Shown here piece after piece: positions 8,377-16,026 of a stretch of 64,000 nucleotides of DNA. Position 1 is the stretch's first letter. Each line of letters begins with the position of its first letter. The position numbers and the translations under genes were made by a program. The notes below the pieces were generated by a model. That model did no database searches and was not told the origin of the DNA. It saw only the letters and a program-made list of their open reading frames with translations. This DNA comes from CAZIWW01 sp964543275 (GTDB taxonomy: Bacteria; Patescibacteriota; Minisyncoccia; Moranbacterales; UBA11712), in contig CAZIWW010000001.1 of NCBI GenBank assembly GCA_964543275.1, forward strand, positions 22,097 to 86,096. The letters run 5' to 3'.

Positions 8377-8751
8377 ATGGACAACCAGGAATTTAAAAAG
8401 ATGCTTATAAAGCGAGCGCTTAAGTTAGCTAGGGACACCATGAAATTCGTGGATAAATTTCCAAACAAAATATCAGCTCGTGTAATAGCCGATCAGCTCT
8501 TACGAGCCGTGACTAGTGTTGGTGCTAACATTATTGAGGCCCAGGCTGCTAGTTCTAGAAAAGATTTTGTTAACTTTTTAAATCACGCTTTGAAAAGTGG
8601 GAACGAAACCAAGTTCTGGCTAGTTTTATCAGGAGATCTTGGGACTCAAATTACCAAAGAAGCTAAGGCTCTTTTAAAGGAAACTGATGAGTTAGTTAAA
8701 ATTCTAGGTTCTAGCATTTCTACTTTGAGGGGCAAGAAGAAGATTGACTAA
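8377..8751 (+). CDS. Four-helix-bundle protein (23S rRNA IVP / S23-like), copy 1
   Basis: Protein of 124 residues of the family named after ORFs in 23S rRNA intervening sequences. All helical, with the family core 'LLRAVTSVGANIIEAQAA' then 'SRKDFVNFLNHALKSGNETKFWL'. The molecular function of the family is not established. The pentameric four-helix-bundle relative Avd acts in diversity-generating retroelements, but no reverse transcriptase is near. The gene lies between the arms of an intergenic inverted element, between lysS and serS, and has no SD site. Family assignment is firm; function unknown. Confidence 0.88.
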   Translation: MDNQEFKKMLIKRALKLARDTMKFVDKFPNKISARVIADQLLRAVTSVGANIIEAQAASSRKDFVNFLNHALKSGNETKFWLVLSGDLGTQITKEAKALLKETDELVKILGSSISTLRGKKKID

Positions 8752-8804
8752 CTTTAAACTTTAAACTGCAACTTTTCACTTTTAACTTTACACTTTGAAC
8801 TATT
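8752..8804. repeat. Right arm of element enclosing four-helix-bundle gene 1
   Basis: Starts at the stop codon and ends at the serS ATG. Read on the minus strand it contains AGTTCAAAGTGTAAAGTT, closely matching the left arm at 8337-8375. Confidence 0.75.
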
Positions 8805-10073
8805 ATGCTTGATATCAAATTCATCCGTGACAATAAAGAAAAGGTTAAAGAAAATTGTCGGTTGCGCAATTTTAAAGTTGACATTGACCGGCTTTTGGAA
8901 TTGGACGAGAAGAGGAGGAGGTTGATTGCGAAAATTGGCGAACTCAAAGAACGAAAGAATAAGTTAAACAAAGAGGTAAAAACTACCGAAGATAAAGATA
9001 AGCTGATTAGAGAGGGAAAAGAAATTAAGACGCGGTTGGAGAAACTGGAGTCGGGGTTTAGAGAGATTGATAAAGAATATAGGACACTTCTTTTTAAAGT
9101 CCCCAATATGACTCATCCAGCAGCGCCAATTGGGAGGGATGATAGCGAGAATAAAAAGATCGAGCAATATGGCGAGCCTCCAAAATTCGATTTTGAACCA
9201 AAGGGGCATGAAGAGATAATGGAAAATTTGGATCTGATTGATTTTAAAAGGGGAACAAAAGTTGCTGGAGCCAAATTTTATTTTCTGAAAAACGAAGGCG
9301 CGCTTTTGGAGCAGGCTCTCATTCAATACGCTCTTAATGTTTGTGTTGAAAAAGGCTTCGTTCCTTTTGTTACGCCTGATTTGGCTAAAGACGAAGTGCT
9401 TTTGGGAATTGGCTATAATCCGCGCGGAGAGGAGGCGCAGATCTATAGTGTGGAAAATACCGATTTAAATTTGGTGGGGACGGCCGAGATTGTCATGGGC
9501 GGGTATCATATGGGCGAAGTGATTCCTGAAGATAAACTGCCGCTCAAATATATTGCTCTCTCGCACTGTTTTAGAACTGAAGCCGGCAGTTACGGACGCC
9601 ACAGCGCCGGGCTTTATAGAGTGCATCAATTTTCTAAAGTGGAAATGTTTGCTTACACTTTGCCGGAGGAGTCTGAAGAAATGCATAAGTATTTTAAAGA
9701 CTTGGAAGTAAAAATCTTTAATGGGTTAGGCATTCCATTCCGAGTAGTTGATATTTGCGCTGGCGATTTGGGCGCGTCGGCTTACCGCAAATACGATCTG
9801 GAAGCTTGGATGACAAGCCGCGATGGTTGGGGGGAAATAACTTCGACTTCGGATACGACTGATTATCAAGCTCGGAGACTGAATATAAAAGTTAAGCGCA
9901 AAGATGGCAGGAGAGAGTTTTTGCATATGCTCAACGGTACGGCTATCGCTACCTCGCGAGCCATGATTGCTATTATAGAAAACTGCCAGCAAGCGGATGG
10001 AAGCGTGGTTGTGCCGGAAGTGTTGAGAGAGTATATGCCGGGGGAAATTGAGGTAGTTAAAAGTTCAAAGTGA
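8805..10073 (+). CDS. serS: Seryl-tRNA synthetase
   Basis: Charges tRNA-Ser and tRNA-Sec. The 422 residues have the N-terminal antiparallel coiled coil (about 30-100, 'KRRRLIAKIGELKERKNKL') and the class II core: motif 2 HCFRTEAGSYGRHSAGLYR, motif 3 'LNGTAIATSRAMIAIIENCQ'. The last codons (VVKSSK) are read from the start of the AGTTAAAAGTTCAAAGTG repeat, so the repeat has invaded or formed the C-terminus. Normal length otherwise. Confidence 0.97.
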   Translation: MLDIKFIRDNKEKVKENCRLRNFKVDIDRLLELDEKRRRLIAKIGELKERKNKLNKEVKTTEDKDKLIREGKEIKTRLEKLESGFREIDKEYRTLLFKVPNMTHPAAPIGRDDSENKKIEQYGEPPKFDFEPKGHEEIMENLDLIDFKRGTKVAGAKFYFLKNEGALLEQALIQYALNVCVEKGFVPFVTPDLAKDEVLLGIGYNPRGEEAQIYSVENTDLNLVGTAEIVMGGYHMGEVIPEDKLPLKYIALSHCFRTEAGSYGRHSAGLYRVHQFSKVEMFAYTLPEESEEMHKYFKDLEVKIFNGLGIPFRVVDICAGDLGASAYRKYDLEAWMTSRDGWGEITSTSDTTDYQARRLNIKVKRKDGRREFLHMLNGTAIATSRAMIAIIENCQQADGSVVVPEVLREYMPGEIEVVKSSK

Positions 10074-10115
10074 AAAGTTGCAGCCTAGAGTTTAAAGTTT
10101 GTTTTAAGTTTGTTT
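10054..10115. repeat. AAAGTT-family repeat arm overlapping serS 3' end
   Basis: AGTTAAAAGTTCAAAGTG overlaps the last serS codons, then AAAAGTTGCAG and TTTAAAGTTT. Same family as the arms at 8.3-8.8 kb and 15.9-16.0 kb. The rest of the spacer (to 10198) holds a 7-bp hairpin GCTGGAT/ATCCAGC at 10141-10159 and nothing else recognisable. Confidence 0.6.
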
Positions 10116-10277
10116 TTGCTTGCGGGGTTTTCTTAATGCTGCTGGATGTCTTATCCAGCGTAGTTTAAAACGTAAGAGCGGGGGGAAACATAATTAAAAT
10201 GATGGAAAAAATAGAAAAAAATCCGTGGTTCCCATTGAGAATAGCATCACTTCAGTAGAACGGCTGCCAGAGATTTT

Positions 10278-10544
10278 TTGAGGTTTAGAGATCGGCTTAA
10301 AGAGAATCTGAAGCTGTATGATGAGATGACTAATAATCTAGACGAAGCTTACAAGTATTTGGAGGAGCTCAAGAATAGGAAAAATAGAGAGTTGGCTCAA
10401 AGAAATATGCAATGGTTAAATGAAGTTGTAAGAGACTTGGATAAGGACTTGGAAGAAATAAGCAGAGAGAATGAAAGAATTAATGAATTTTTGCTAAGGC
10501 TAAAGGATAGAATTGAGGAATTGCGAAAGGAACGAAAAAAATGA
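10278..10544 (+). CDS. Small coiled-coil protein, start uncertain
   Basis: Highly charged ORF of 88 residues, predicted as a continuous helix or coiled coil (e.g. 'EVVRDLDKDLEEISRENERI'). The only start in frame is a TTG at 10278. A separate ATG ORF just upstream (10199-10258, beginning MMEKIEKNPWF after a G-rich run) stops at the point where this frame opens, and joining the two by one frameshift would give a 5'-complete protein. Either a TTG-started gene or a frameshifted one. No family recognised. Confidence 0.45.
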   Translation: MRFRDRLKENLKLYDEMTNNLDEAYKYLEELKNRKNRELAQRNMQWLNEVVRDLDKDLEEISRENERINEFLLRLKDRIEELRKERKK

Positions 10545-10710
10545 TTTTTTAAGAGGATGCGGAACATCCTGCTGGGTATTTTCAGAGACACCGAGTTGGA
10601 AATCCGGTAGACTTAGAAAAAAGAAGAATACTTGTGAAAAATAATGGGACCTCAAACCAAGGTTCAACCTAGCATCCGCTAAAGTTGAACTTTATGTGAA
10701 CTTTTGAGCA

Positions 10711-11889
10711 GTGAATAATCTTAATCTTAAAAACATCAATCTTTCTCCCATCAAAGAGATGGAGCTCCGGGCGTCGAAGATTCCCGGAGTTGTTTCATTG
10801 GCGCAGGGCGTGCCTTCCTTTGACACGCCAGAAGTGATTAAAAGAAAAGCTGTCGAGGCTATTAAGGATGGCAAAGTGGCTAAGTATTCTTTAGCGCCGG
10901 GGATTTTGGAATTGCGGGAAGTGATTGCCCAAAATCTGGAGGGAGAGAATAAGTTCTATGATTTTGAAACGGAAATTATCGTAACAGCAGGCTCCATTGA
11001 AGCTATTACGGCGACTTTTCTCACTATCCTTGACCGAGGCGACGAAGTTTTAATACCAGATCCGAGTTACACTTCCTATCAGTCGGCTATTAAAGTAGCT
11101 GGAGGTGTCCCTGTTTTTGTTTCGCTTAATGAAGATCAGGACTGGGCGCTTGATATTAAAGGGATTAAAGAGAAGATAACGGCTAAAACCAAAGCCATTC
11201 TTTTCTGCAATCCCAATAATCCCACCGGAACAGTTTTTTCCAAAGGGCAGTTGCTGGAATTGGCTGAAGTGGCCAAAGAACATAGCTTGTACATTTTAAG
11301 CGATGAAGTTTATAAAGATTTTGTGTATGGAAGCAGCGGGCGGTTATTCTCCGTGGGAGAGATAAGAGAGATTAGGGACAGAGTTGTGTATATTTTTTCG
11401 TTTTCCAAAGCTTGCGCTATGACCGGTTGGAGAGTAGCCTTTTTAGCTACGGACCAAAAATTAGCTTCTAAAGTTCTGGCGGTTCACGACGCTATGGTAA
11501 CCTGCGCGCCGGTGGTTTCCCAGTATGCCGCCTTGGCGGCGCTGGAGATGGCTCGGGAGGAAGTAAATAATTTTAAAGAAATTTTTCAGAAAAGAAGGGA
11601 TTTAATTTGTTCTCGTCTGGATAAGCTAAGCGAAGTTTTCACATACCAAAAGCCGAACGGCGCTTATTTTATTTTCCCCAGGATTAATGAAGAATATCTG
11701 CGGAAAATTGGCGGTGGTGGCGGATCTTGGAAATTTGCTATAGAATTACTAGAAAAGGCAAAGGTGGCGGTAGTGCCGGGCGCGGCTTTTGGGCCGACCG
11801 GTGAAAATCATGCCCGGATGTGTTTTGGGAGGAGCGAGGAAGACATAAACGAGGCGTTTGAGAGGATGGAGAGGTTTTTAGGGAATTAA
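10711..11889 (+). CDS. PLP-dependent aminotransferase, class I/II (AspC-like)
   Basis: Fold-type I aminotransferase of 392 residues, starting at a GTG. Family landmarks: 'VVSLAQGVPSFDTP' near the N-terminus, CNPNNPTGTVFS (substrate/PLP contact), SDEVYKDFVYG, and the PLP lysine in FSFSKACAMTGWR. C-terminal arginine region RMCFGRSEEDI. This looks like the aspartate/aromatic aminotransferase Ib group; the substrate cannot be fixed from sequence. A single gene between repeats. Confidence 0.9.
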   Translation: MNNLNLKNINLSPIKEMELRASKIPGVVSLAQGVPSFDTPEVIKRKAVEAIKDGKVAKYSLAPGILELREVIAQNLEGENKFYDFETEIIVTAGSIEAITATFLTILDRGDEVLIPDPSYTSYQSAIKVAGGVPVFVSLNEDQDWALDIKGIKEKITAKTKAILFCNPNNPTGTVFSKGQLLELAEVAKEHSLYILSDEVYKDFVYGSSGRLFSVGEIREIRDRVVYIFSFSKACAMTGWRVAFLATDQKLASKVLAVHDAMVTCAPVVSQYAALAALEMAREEVNNFKEIFQKRRDLICSRLDKLSEVFTYQKPNGAYFIFPRINEEYLRKIGGGGGSWKFAIELLEKAKVAVVPGAAFGPTGENHARMCFGRSEEDINEAFERMERFLGN

Positions 11890-11984
11890 GAATTAAGAAT
11901 TAAGAATTTAGAATAATGAATATTGAGTCCGCTTTATTCTACATTCTTAATTCTTATTCAAAATTCTTTTTGTGATATTGTAAT
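11886..11984. repeat. Intergenic inverted element (TTAAGAA units)
   Basis: Tandem GAATTAAGAATTAAGAAT at the aminotransferase stop, mirrored by CATTCTTAATTCTTATTC before the next start. A clear example of an arm-loop-arm spacer spanning stop to start. Confidence 0.75.
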
Positions 11985-12728
11985 ATGAAGTCTTTATTTA
12001 AGGAAACGGTCCAATACTACCTCAAATACCTTACCAAATTCGTTCTTTGGCGGCATAGGCCGTTTGTGGTAGTAGTAGCAGGCAGCACCAATAAAACGAT
12101 TGTAAAGGATTACATTTTAAAGTTCCTGCGGGAAAAATACGGCGAAGAGGAAGTGCGCGGCAATCCTCGCAGTTATAATACGGAGATTGGTTTGCCTCTG
12201 GCCATTCTTTATCTTGATTCGGGAGAATCGTCGGTTATAAAATGGATTAAAGTTTTACTTCGAGGGACTTGGAAGGCGCTGGTAGAGTCAAAATTTCCGT
12301 CTAAGCTGGTGCTTGAGCTGGGAGTTGATAAGCGGGGCGATATGGAATATCTTCTTGGAATTGTGCGGCCTGATGTCGCCATCATAACCAACATCGAGGG
12401 AAGTTATTCCGATACGGATTCGAGTCTTGACGATATTTTCGAAGAATTTAGGCTGCTGGTTGAAAAAGTTCCTAAAGAAGGAAAAATATTGCTCAACTTT
12501 GATGATCAGCGCGTCTCTGATTTGGCTAACCTGACAGAGGCTGAAGTTGTTTCTTACGGGTTCAATGAAGAATCTAAAGCGCGGGCGCGAAATTTAAGAG
12601 TAAGTGTTGCGGGACAGAGTTTTGATTTTAGCTTCCGGAATGAGAAGGAATTGGTTGAGATAAGGAAGTATGGGCGGCATTATGTTTACGCTTGGATGGT
12701 TGCCAAAGTGATAAAAAGTATTCTTTGA
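11985..12728 (+). CDS. MurF-like Mur ligase pseudoenzyme, truncated
   Basis: Protein of 247 residues related to the central domain of MurF and visibly similar to the intact MurF at 45684 (shared 'YNTEIGLPLAILYLDSGE', 'LELGVDKRGDMEYLLGIVRPD'). Two catalytic features are missing. The P-loop reads AGSTNKTIVK, where active MurF has TGSVGKTSTK (the glycine before Lys is lost), and the C-terminal ligase domain is absent. It also lacks the MurF 'HLEFF' region, having YSDTDS instead. It lies 24 bp before ftsQ, in a place where Mur ligases often sit. Probably non-catalytic; whether it has a structural or regulatory role or is decaying is unknown. Confidence 0.8.
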   Translation: MKSLFKETVQYYLKYLTKFVLWRHRPFVVVVAGSTNKTIVKDYILKFLREKYGEEEVRGNPRSYNTEIGLPLAILYLDSGESSVIKWIKVLLRGTWKALVESKFPSKLVLELGVDKRGDMEYLLGIVRPDVAIITNIEGSYSDTDSSLDDIFEEFRLLVEKVPKEGKILLNFDDQRVSDLANLTEAEVVSYGFNEESKARARNLRVSVAGQSFDFSFRNEKELVEIRKYGRHYVYAWMVAKVIKSIL

Positions 12729-12732
12729 GTTG

Positions 12733-12774
12733 TTCGAGGTTTCACCTCAAGCATGTTCGAGGTGAGACCTCGAA
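12733..12774. repeat. Pair of REP-like palindromes at ftsQ start
   Basis: Two short hairpins in inverted tandem: TTCGAGGTTTCACCTC (12733-12748) and GAGGTGAGACCTCGAA (12759-12774), each a palindrome of type GAGGT-N3-ACCTC and complementary to the other with one mismatch. The upstream ftsQ ATG lies in the loop between them and the second ATG at the end of the right arm. Confidence 0.7.
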
Positions 12775-13652
12775 TGTTTTTCCAAAAACCAAAAAGAAAA
12801 ACTAAATCCTGGCAGAGGAAAAGTCCTAAAATATACTCGGCAGCCCCAAGGAAGATTAAGAGGGATAGGAAATTTACCATAGCCCGCTTTTTTTATTGGA
12901 TTTTACTGCTTAGCTTTATTGGTGTTTGCGGGTATTTGTTTTTATTTTCCCCGCTTTTAGATGTAGAAGTGATATCAATAGAGGGAAACGAGAGCGTTCC
13001 CGCCGAAGAGATTACCGCTGTGGTGAATTCAGTTATTTCCGGAGAATACCTTGATTGTTTTTCCAAGCGTAATTTTTTACTACTCAACAAAAGGAAAATA
13101 AAAGAAGCTTTAAAAAGTAATTTCAGTCGTGTAAGCAGAGTGGAGGTTGAAAAGAAATTTCCCAAGACAATTTTAATAAGCGTGGTGGAGCGGGGAGCCG
13201 AGCTAATCTGGTGCAGCGGCGGAGTGTGCTATTTAGTGGATGACAGCGGATTGGTTTACTCCGGCGCCAGCGGAACGGATGAGGAATTGCGAGATGAAAA
13301 CTTTTTAACTGTTATTGACGACAGCGCTCGGCCGGTTGATATCGGGGGGACAACGTTTGATCAGGAATTTATTAAATACTTGAAAGAAATGAATGCGGCG
13401 CTGAAAGACGAAATTAAATTGGTGGAGAAGGAAAATTATCATACTCCTTCTTTAGCCTCGCGGGAAATTACGGTAAAGACTAAAGAAGGATGGTTTTTAA
13501 AATTAAGCTCACTGATTCCTTTCAAGGAAATAAAGACCATAATCTTGACTGTTTTTGAAAAAGATCCAATTCTAGCGGATGCGGAAAAAAGAAAAAGACT
13601 TGACTATTTGGATTTAAGGATTAAGAATAAGGTGTATTATAAGTTAAAGTAA
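12753..13652 (+). CDS. ftsQ: FtsQ/DivIB-type division protein (POTRA domain)
   Basis: Single-pass divisome protein that joins early and late division components. It has 299 residues: a basic cytoplasmic N-terminus (KPKRKTKSWQRKSPK), a membrane helix at about 48-68, a POTRA domain ('LLDVEVISIEGNESVPAEEI'), then an FtsQ-type beta domain ('RVEVEKKFPKTILISVVERGAELIW'). The start is ambiguous: ATG 12753 lies inside a palindrome loop and ATG 12774 ends it. Extracellular C-terminal half is family-typical in length. It lies away from the main dcw cluster at 41-47 kb. Confidence 0.85.
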   Translation: MFEVRPRMFFQKPKRKTKSWQRKSPKIYSAAPRKIKRDRKFTIARFFYWILLLSFIGVCGYLFLFSPLLDVEVISIEGNESVPAEEITAVVNSVISGEYLDCFSKRNFLLLNKRKIKEALKSNFSRVSRVEVEKKFPKTILISVVERGAELIWCSGGVCYLVDDSGLVYSGASGTDEELRDENFLTVIDDSARPVDIGGTTFDQEFIKYLKEMNAALKDEIKLVEKENYHTPSLASREITVKTKEGWFLKLSSLIPFKEIKTIILTVFEKDPILADAEKRKRLDYLDLRIKNKVYYKLK

Positions 13653-13705
13653 AAACTCAAAACTAAAAGGTCAAAACCGCAACTCAAAACTAGAAACTGT
13701 TTTTT
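13653..13705. repeat. AACTCAAAAC-family repeat arm
   Basis: Tandem AAAACTCAAAACTAAAAGGT and AACTCAAAACTAGAAAC units directly after ftsQ. The mate arm, if any, would lie in or beyond the gap. Confidence 0.55.
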
Positions 13706-13724
13706 ATTTAAGGAGGAGAGTGAG

Positions 13725-13806
13725 ATGGCACATTCTTGCGTAGTGAAAGTGAAAAGGCGTGGAGTAAGTTTCGGCAGGATATTTCTGGGGAGAATCGAGG
13801 AAGTTA
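13725..13806 (+). CDS. SD-led orphan gene, interrupted by assembly gap
   Basis: Starts MAHSCVVKVKRRGVSFGR, preceded by a textbook SD site (AAGGAGGAGAGTGAG then ATG). After 27 codons it enters the N gap. The sequence after the gap is short and ends in a terminator, so the protein is probably small (under about 70 residues if the gap is near 100 bp). Basic composition. No family recognised. It belongs to the set of small orphan ORFs here with strong SD sites. Confidence 0.55.
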
Positions 13807-13906
13807 NNNNNNNNNNNNNNNNNNNNNNNNNNNNNNNNNNNNNNNNNNNNNNNNNNNNNNNNNNNNNNNNNNNNNNNNNNNNNNNNNNNNNNNNNNNNNN
13901 NNNNNN
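13807..13906. other. Assembly gap (100 N)
   Basis: Exactly 100 N, interrupting the SD-led orphan ORF. Confidence 0.98.
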
Positions 13907-13923
13907 AAAGAATTTCCACTGCT

Positions 13924-13955
13924 AAAAGCGGCTGGGGAACCAGCCGCTTTTGATT
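13924..13955 (+). terminator. Terminator between convergent genes
   Basis: Perfect 12-bp stem AAAAGCGGCTGG / CCAGCCGCTTTT with GGAA tetraloop, followed by GATTTT. The A-rich and T-rich flanks let it work in both directions, serving the gapped ORF and the minus-strand glycosyltransferase. Confidence 0.75.
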
Positions 13956-13966
13956 TTGCCATATGA

Positions 13967-15859
13967 TTATTTTATATCCTCAATCTTGTAAATCATTATA
14001 GAATGCCCGATTGAGGCGTAAGGCTCGCGGGCGCGCAGCCATCCGTAGTCGGGTTCGCCGAAATTTATTTTATAATAGAGCGAGTTTTGCAGGAAAGTGG
14101 CCGAGACAGCGTACCAGCCGTTTTCTTGCCCTCTGTCGGCGTGCCAGATAATGGCTTTGTCCCCCAGATAATGCTTTACGTCTCCGCCGCCGAAATAATC
14201 GACCCGGATTTTGTCGATATTATTTTCTTCAACCCAACGGGCCAGTCTTTTTAATTCTTGTCCCCAGTCCACGTTGGAGTCGGTTACATATTTGTAGCCG
14301 TTTTTTGATCCGCCGACGAGTTCGTTAAAGTAGGCTAGATAATATGGGTAAGCGAAAGCTGTTTCGGCGATCAGCCAAATAATAAGAATTGAGATTATTC
14401 CGCTAAAAACTTTTTTATAATTTTTCTTGAGCTTGCCGCCAAAGACAACTATTTCTTTGGATACTAGAATATAAACGAAGGGCAAAATAGGGAAAAGATG
14501 GCGAAGGCCGATGTTAAGATTTCCGGTAATGCTGGTGTAAAGATAAACGGTTATAAAAAGGAGCATGGAAAATTCGGCGATATTGCGGTTAAGATATTTT
14601 TTTAGATTTGCGAAAACCAATTTTGGAAATCTCCGCGCGTTATTCTTGAGAAATAACCAAAAGCCAATTGCCATAGCTGAAAGAATTAAAACTAAACTGG
14701 GTATGGGCTCTTTAATAAGAAAAACTAATGGGAAGTAAGAAGTAAAACTTTGGTTGGTGACTTCGCCAAAGAAGTAAGTGGTGTTGCCGCCGGAGACGCG
14801 GCCGATTACCATAAGTAGTCCGGTGAAGTACTGACTGTAAGGACGCAAGACAGGGTTATCGGCCATTTGATGAAGATGGGGAGCAATTGATTGCTGAAGC
14901 CCGCCGTAGAGCTGGGTGTCAATGAGTTGATGGATTTTTCCCGCCGGCATTTTGTAGATATTGATGGCGTAAACAACCCATATTACCAAAAAGCAGATGA
15001 TTGCAACGAGGACGAAAGAGGAAAAGTAAAGGTAAATTTTGCGCAGCCGCAGTTTTTTGATTTTAGATGAACCTAGGAAGGAAAAGTTGATTTTTTCTTT
15101 TCTGAAAATTGCGTACAGGAGAAGAATCAGTCCGAAAACTGGAAACAGCAAGACAGCCGAGAATTTTGCCAGTTGAGCCAATCCAAGGAAAATTCCGGCT
15201 AAAATTATTGTTTTGTAATTTGGCGTTTTTAAGTATTTAACGAAGAAATAAAAAGCGAAGAATAAGAAAGCGGCGATGCCGAGATCGGTGGTGACATAAT
15301 GGTTATGCCCGAGAATGTTTGGGTCAAAAGCGTAGAGGGTTAAAGCTAGCAGTCCAGCCTTGATTCCGAAAAGTTCCTTGGCCCAAAAATAAATAAACCA
15401 GCCTAAGAGGAGAGAGATAAGAATAATGGGGAGACGGGACCAAAATAAAATTTGTTCGGTGTTGTTATTGGGGAAGTAAACCCCGCACCAATTTTCGATT
15501 TTAGAAATAAGTTTATCCTTTTCGTCAGGCGAATTTTGTTCTTGGGAAATTGGCGACGGGTAAATAAATCTCCACCCCGCGTTCCACTGACCATTGGCAT
15601 CGGTAGTCCAGAATTCTTCGTTAACGGGAAAGGTTAAGTTAAGAAACTGCAAAGGTATTCCGGACAAGTCCTTGATTAACGGCGGATGCTCTGGATTAAG
15701 CCGAAAGTCGTGATACTTGAGGTAAGTGTAGCCTGCCGGAATGTGAGCTACTTCGTCCATAATAGCCGCGTCGCCTAGGGAGACGCCAAGGGAAACGATA
15801 AACATAATAACAAGGATGGCGGCTACGATGAATTTTGAGTATTTTTCGAGCAACTTCAT
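13967..15859 (-). CDS. Membrane glycosyltransferase, GT39/PMT-like
   Basis: Polytopic membrane protein of 630 residues resembling lipid-phosphosugar-dependent glycosyltransferases (PMT/ArnT class). The first extracytoplasmic loop carries the acidic catalytic pair in 'AAIMDEVAHIPAGYTYL' and the 'LNPEHPPLIK' motif typical of the GT39/GT83-like families. About 10-12 membrane segments precede a soluble C-terminal domain ('YVTDSNVDWGQELKRLARWV'). The likely role is transfer of a sugar from a polyprenyl carrier to a surface glycan or protein; donor and acceptor are unknown. A second such enzyme lies directly upstream on the same strand. Confidence 0.85.
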   Translation of the reverse strand: MKLLEKYSKFIVAAILVIMFIVSLGVSLGDAAIMDEVAHIPAGYTYLKYHDFRLNPEHPPLIKDLSGIPLQFLNLTFPVNEEFWTTDANGQWNAGWRFIYPSPISQEQNSPDEKDKLISKIENWCGVYFPNNNTEQILFWSRLPIILISLLLGWFIYFWAKELFGIKAGLLALTLYAFDPNILGHNHYVTTDLGIAAFLFFAFYFFVKYLKTPNYKTIILAGIFLGLAQLAKFSAVLLFPVFGLILLLYAIFRKEKINFSFLGSSKIKKLRLRKIYLYFSSFVLVAIICFLVIWVVYAINIYKMPAGKIHQLIDTQLYGGLQQSIAPHLHQMADNPVLRPYSQYFTGLLMVIGRVSGGNTTYFFGEVTNQSFTSYFPLVFLIKEPIPSLVLILSAMAIGFWLFLKNNARRFPKLVFANLKKYLNRNIAEFSMLLFITVYLYTSITGNLNIGLRHLFPILPFVYILVSKEIVVFGGKLKKNYKKVFSGIISILIIWLIAETAFAYPYYLAYFNELVGGSKNGYKYVTDSNVDWGQELKRLARWVEENNIDKIRVDYFGGGDVKHYLGDKAIIWHADRGQENGWYAVSATFLQNSLYYKINFGEPDYGWLRAREPYASIGHSIMIYKIEDIK

Positions 15860-16026
15860 TAAGTTAAGAGTCCAAAGTGTAAAATTAAAGTTGCGGTTTA
15901 AAATTAAAAGCTGCTGGCAAACGTATTCAATAACTTTGAACTTTAAACCGCCGCGCTCGGCTTCGTCCCGCCAAGGAGGGATTAAGGCGGGCGGGCAGCT
16001 TTTCGCTTTTAACTTTACGCTTTGAA
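15860..16026. repeat. Nested AAAGTT-family element with GC-rich core
   Basis: Outer arms AGTTCAAAGCGTAAAGTT (read on minus strand at 16008-16026) and the related units at 15862-15945; inside is a GC-rich hairpin around CCCGCCAAGGAGGG. Fills the whole spacer between the two glycosyltransferase genes. Confidence 0.65.
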
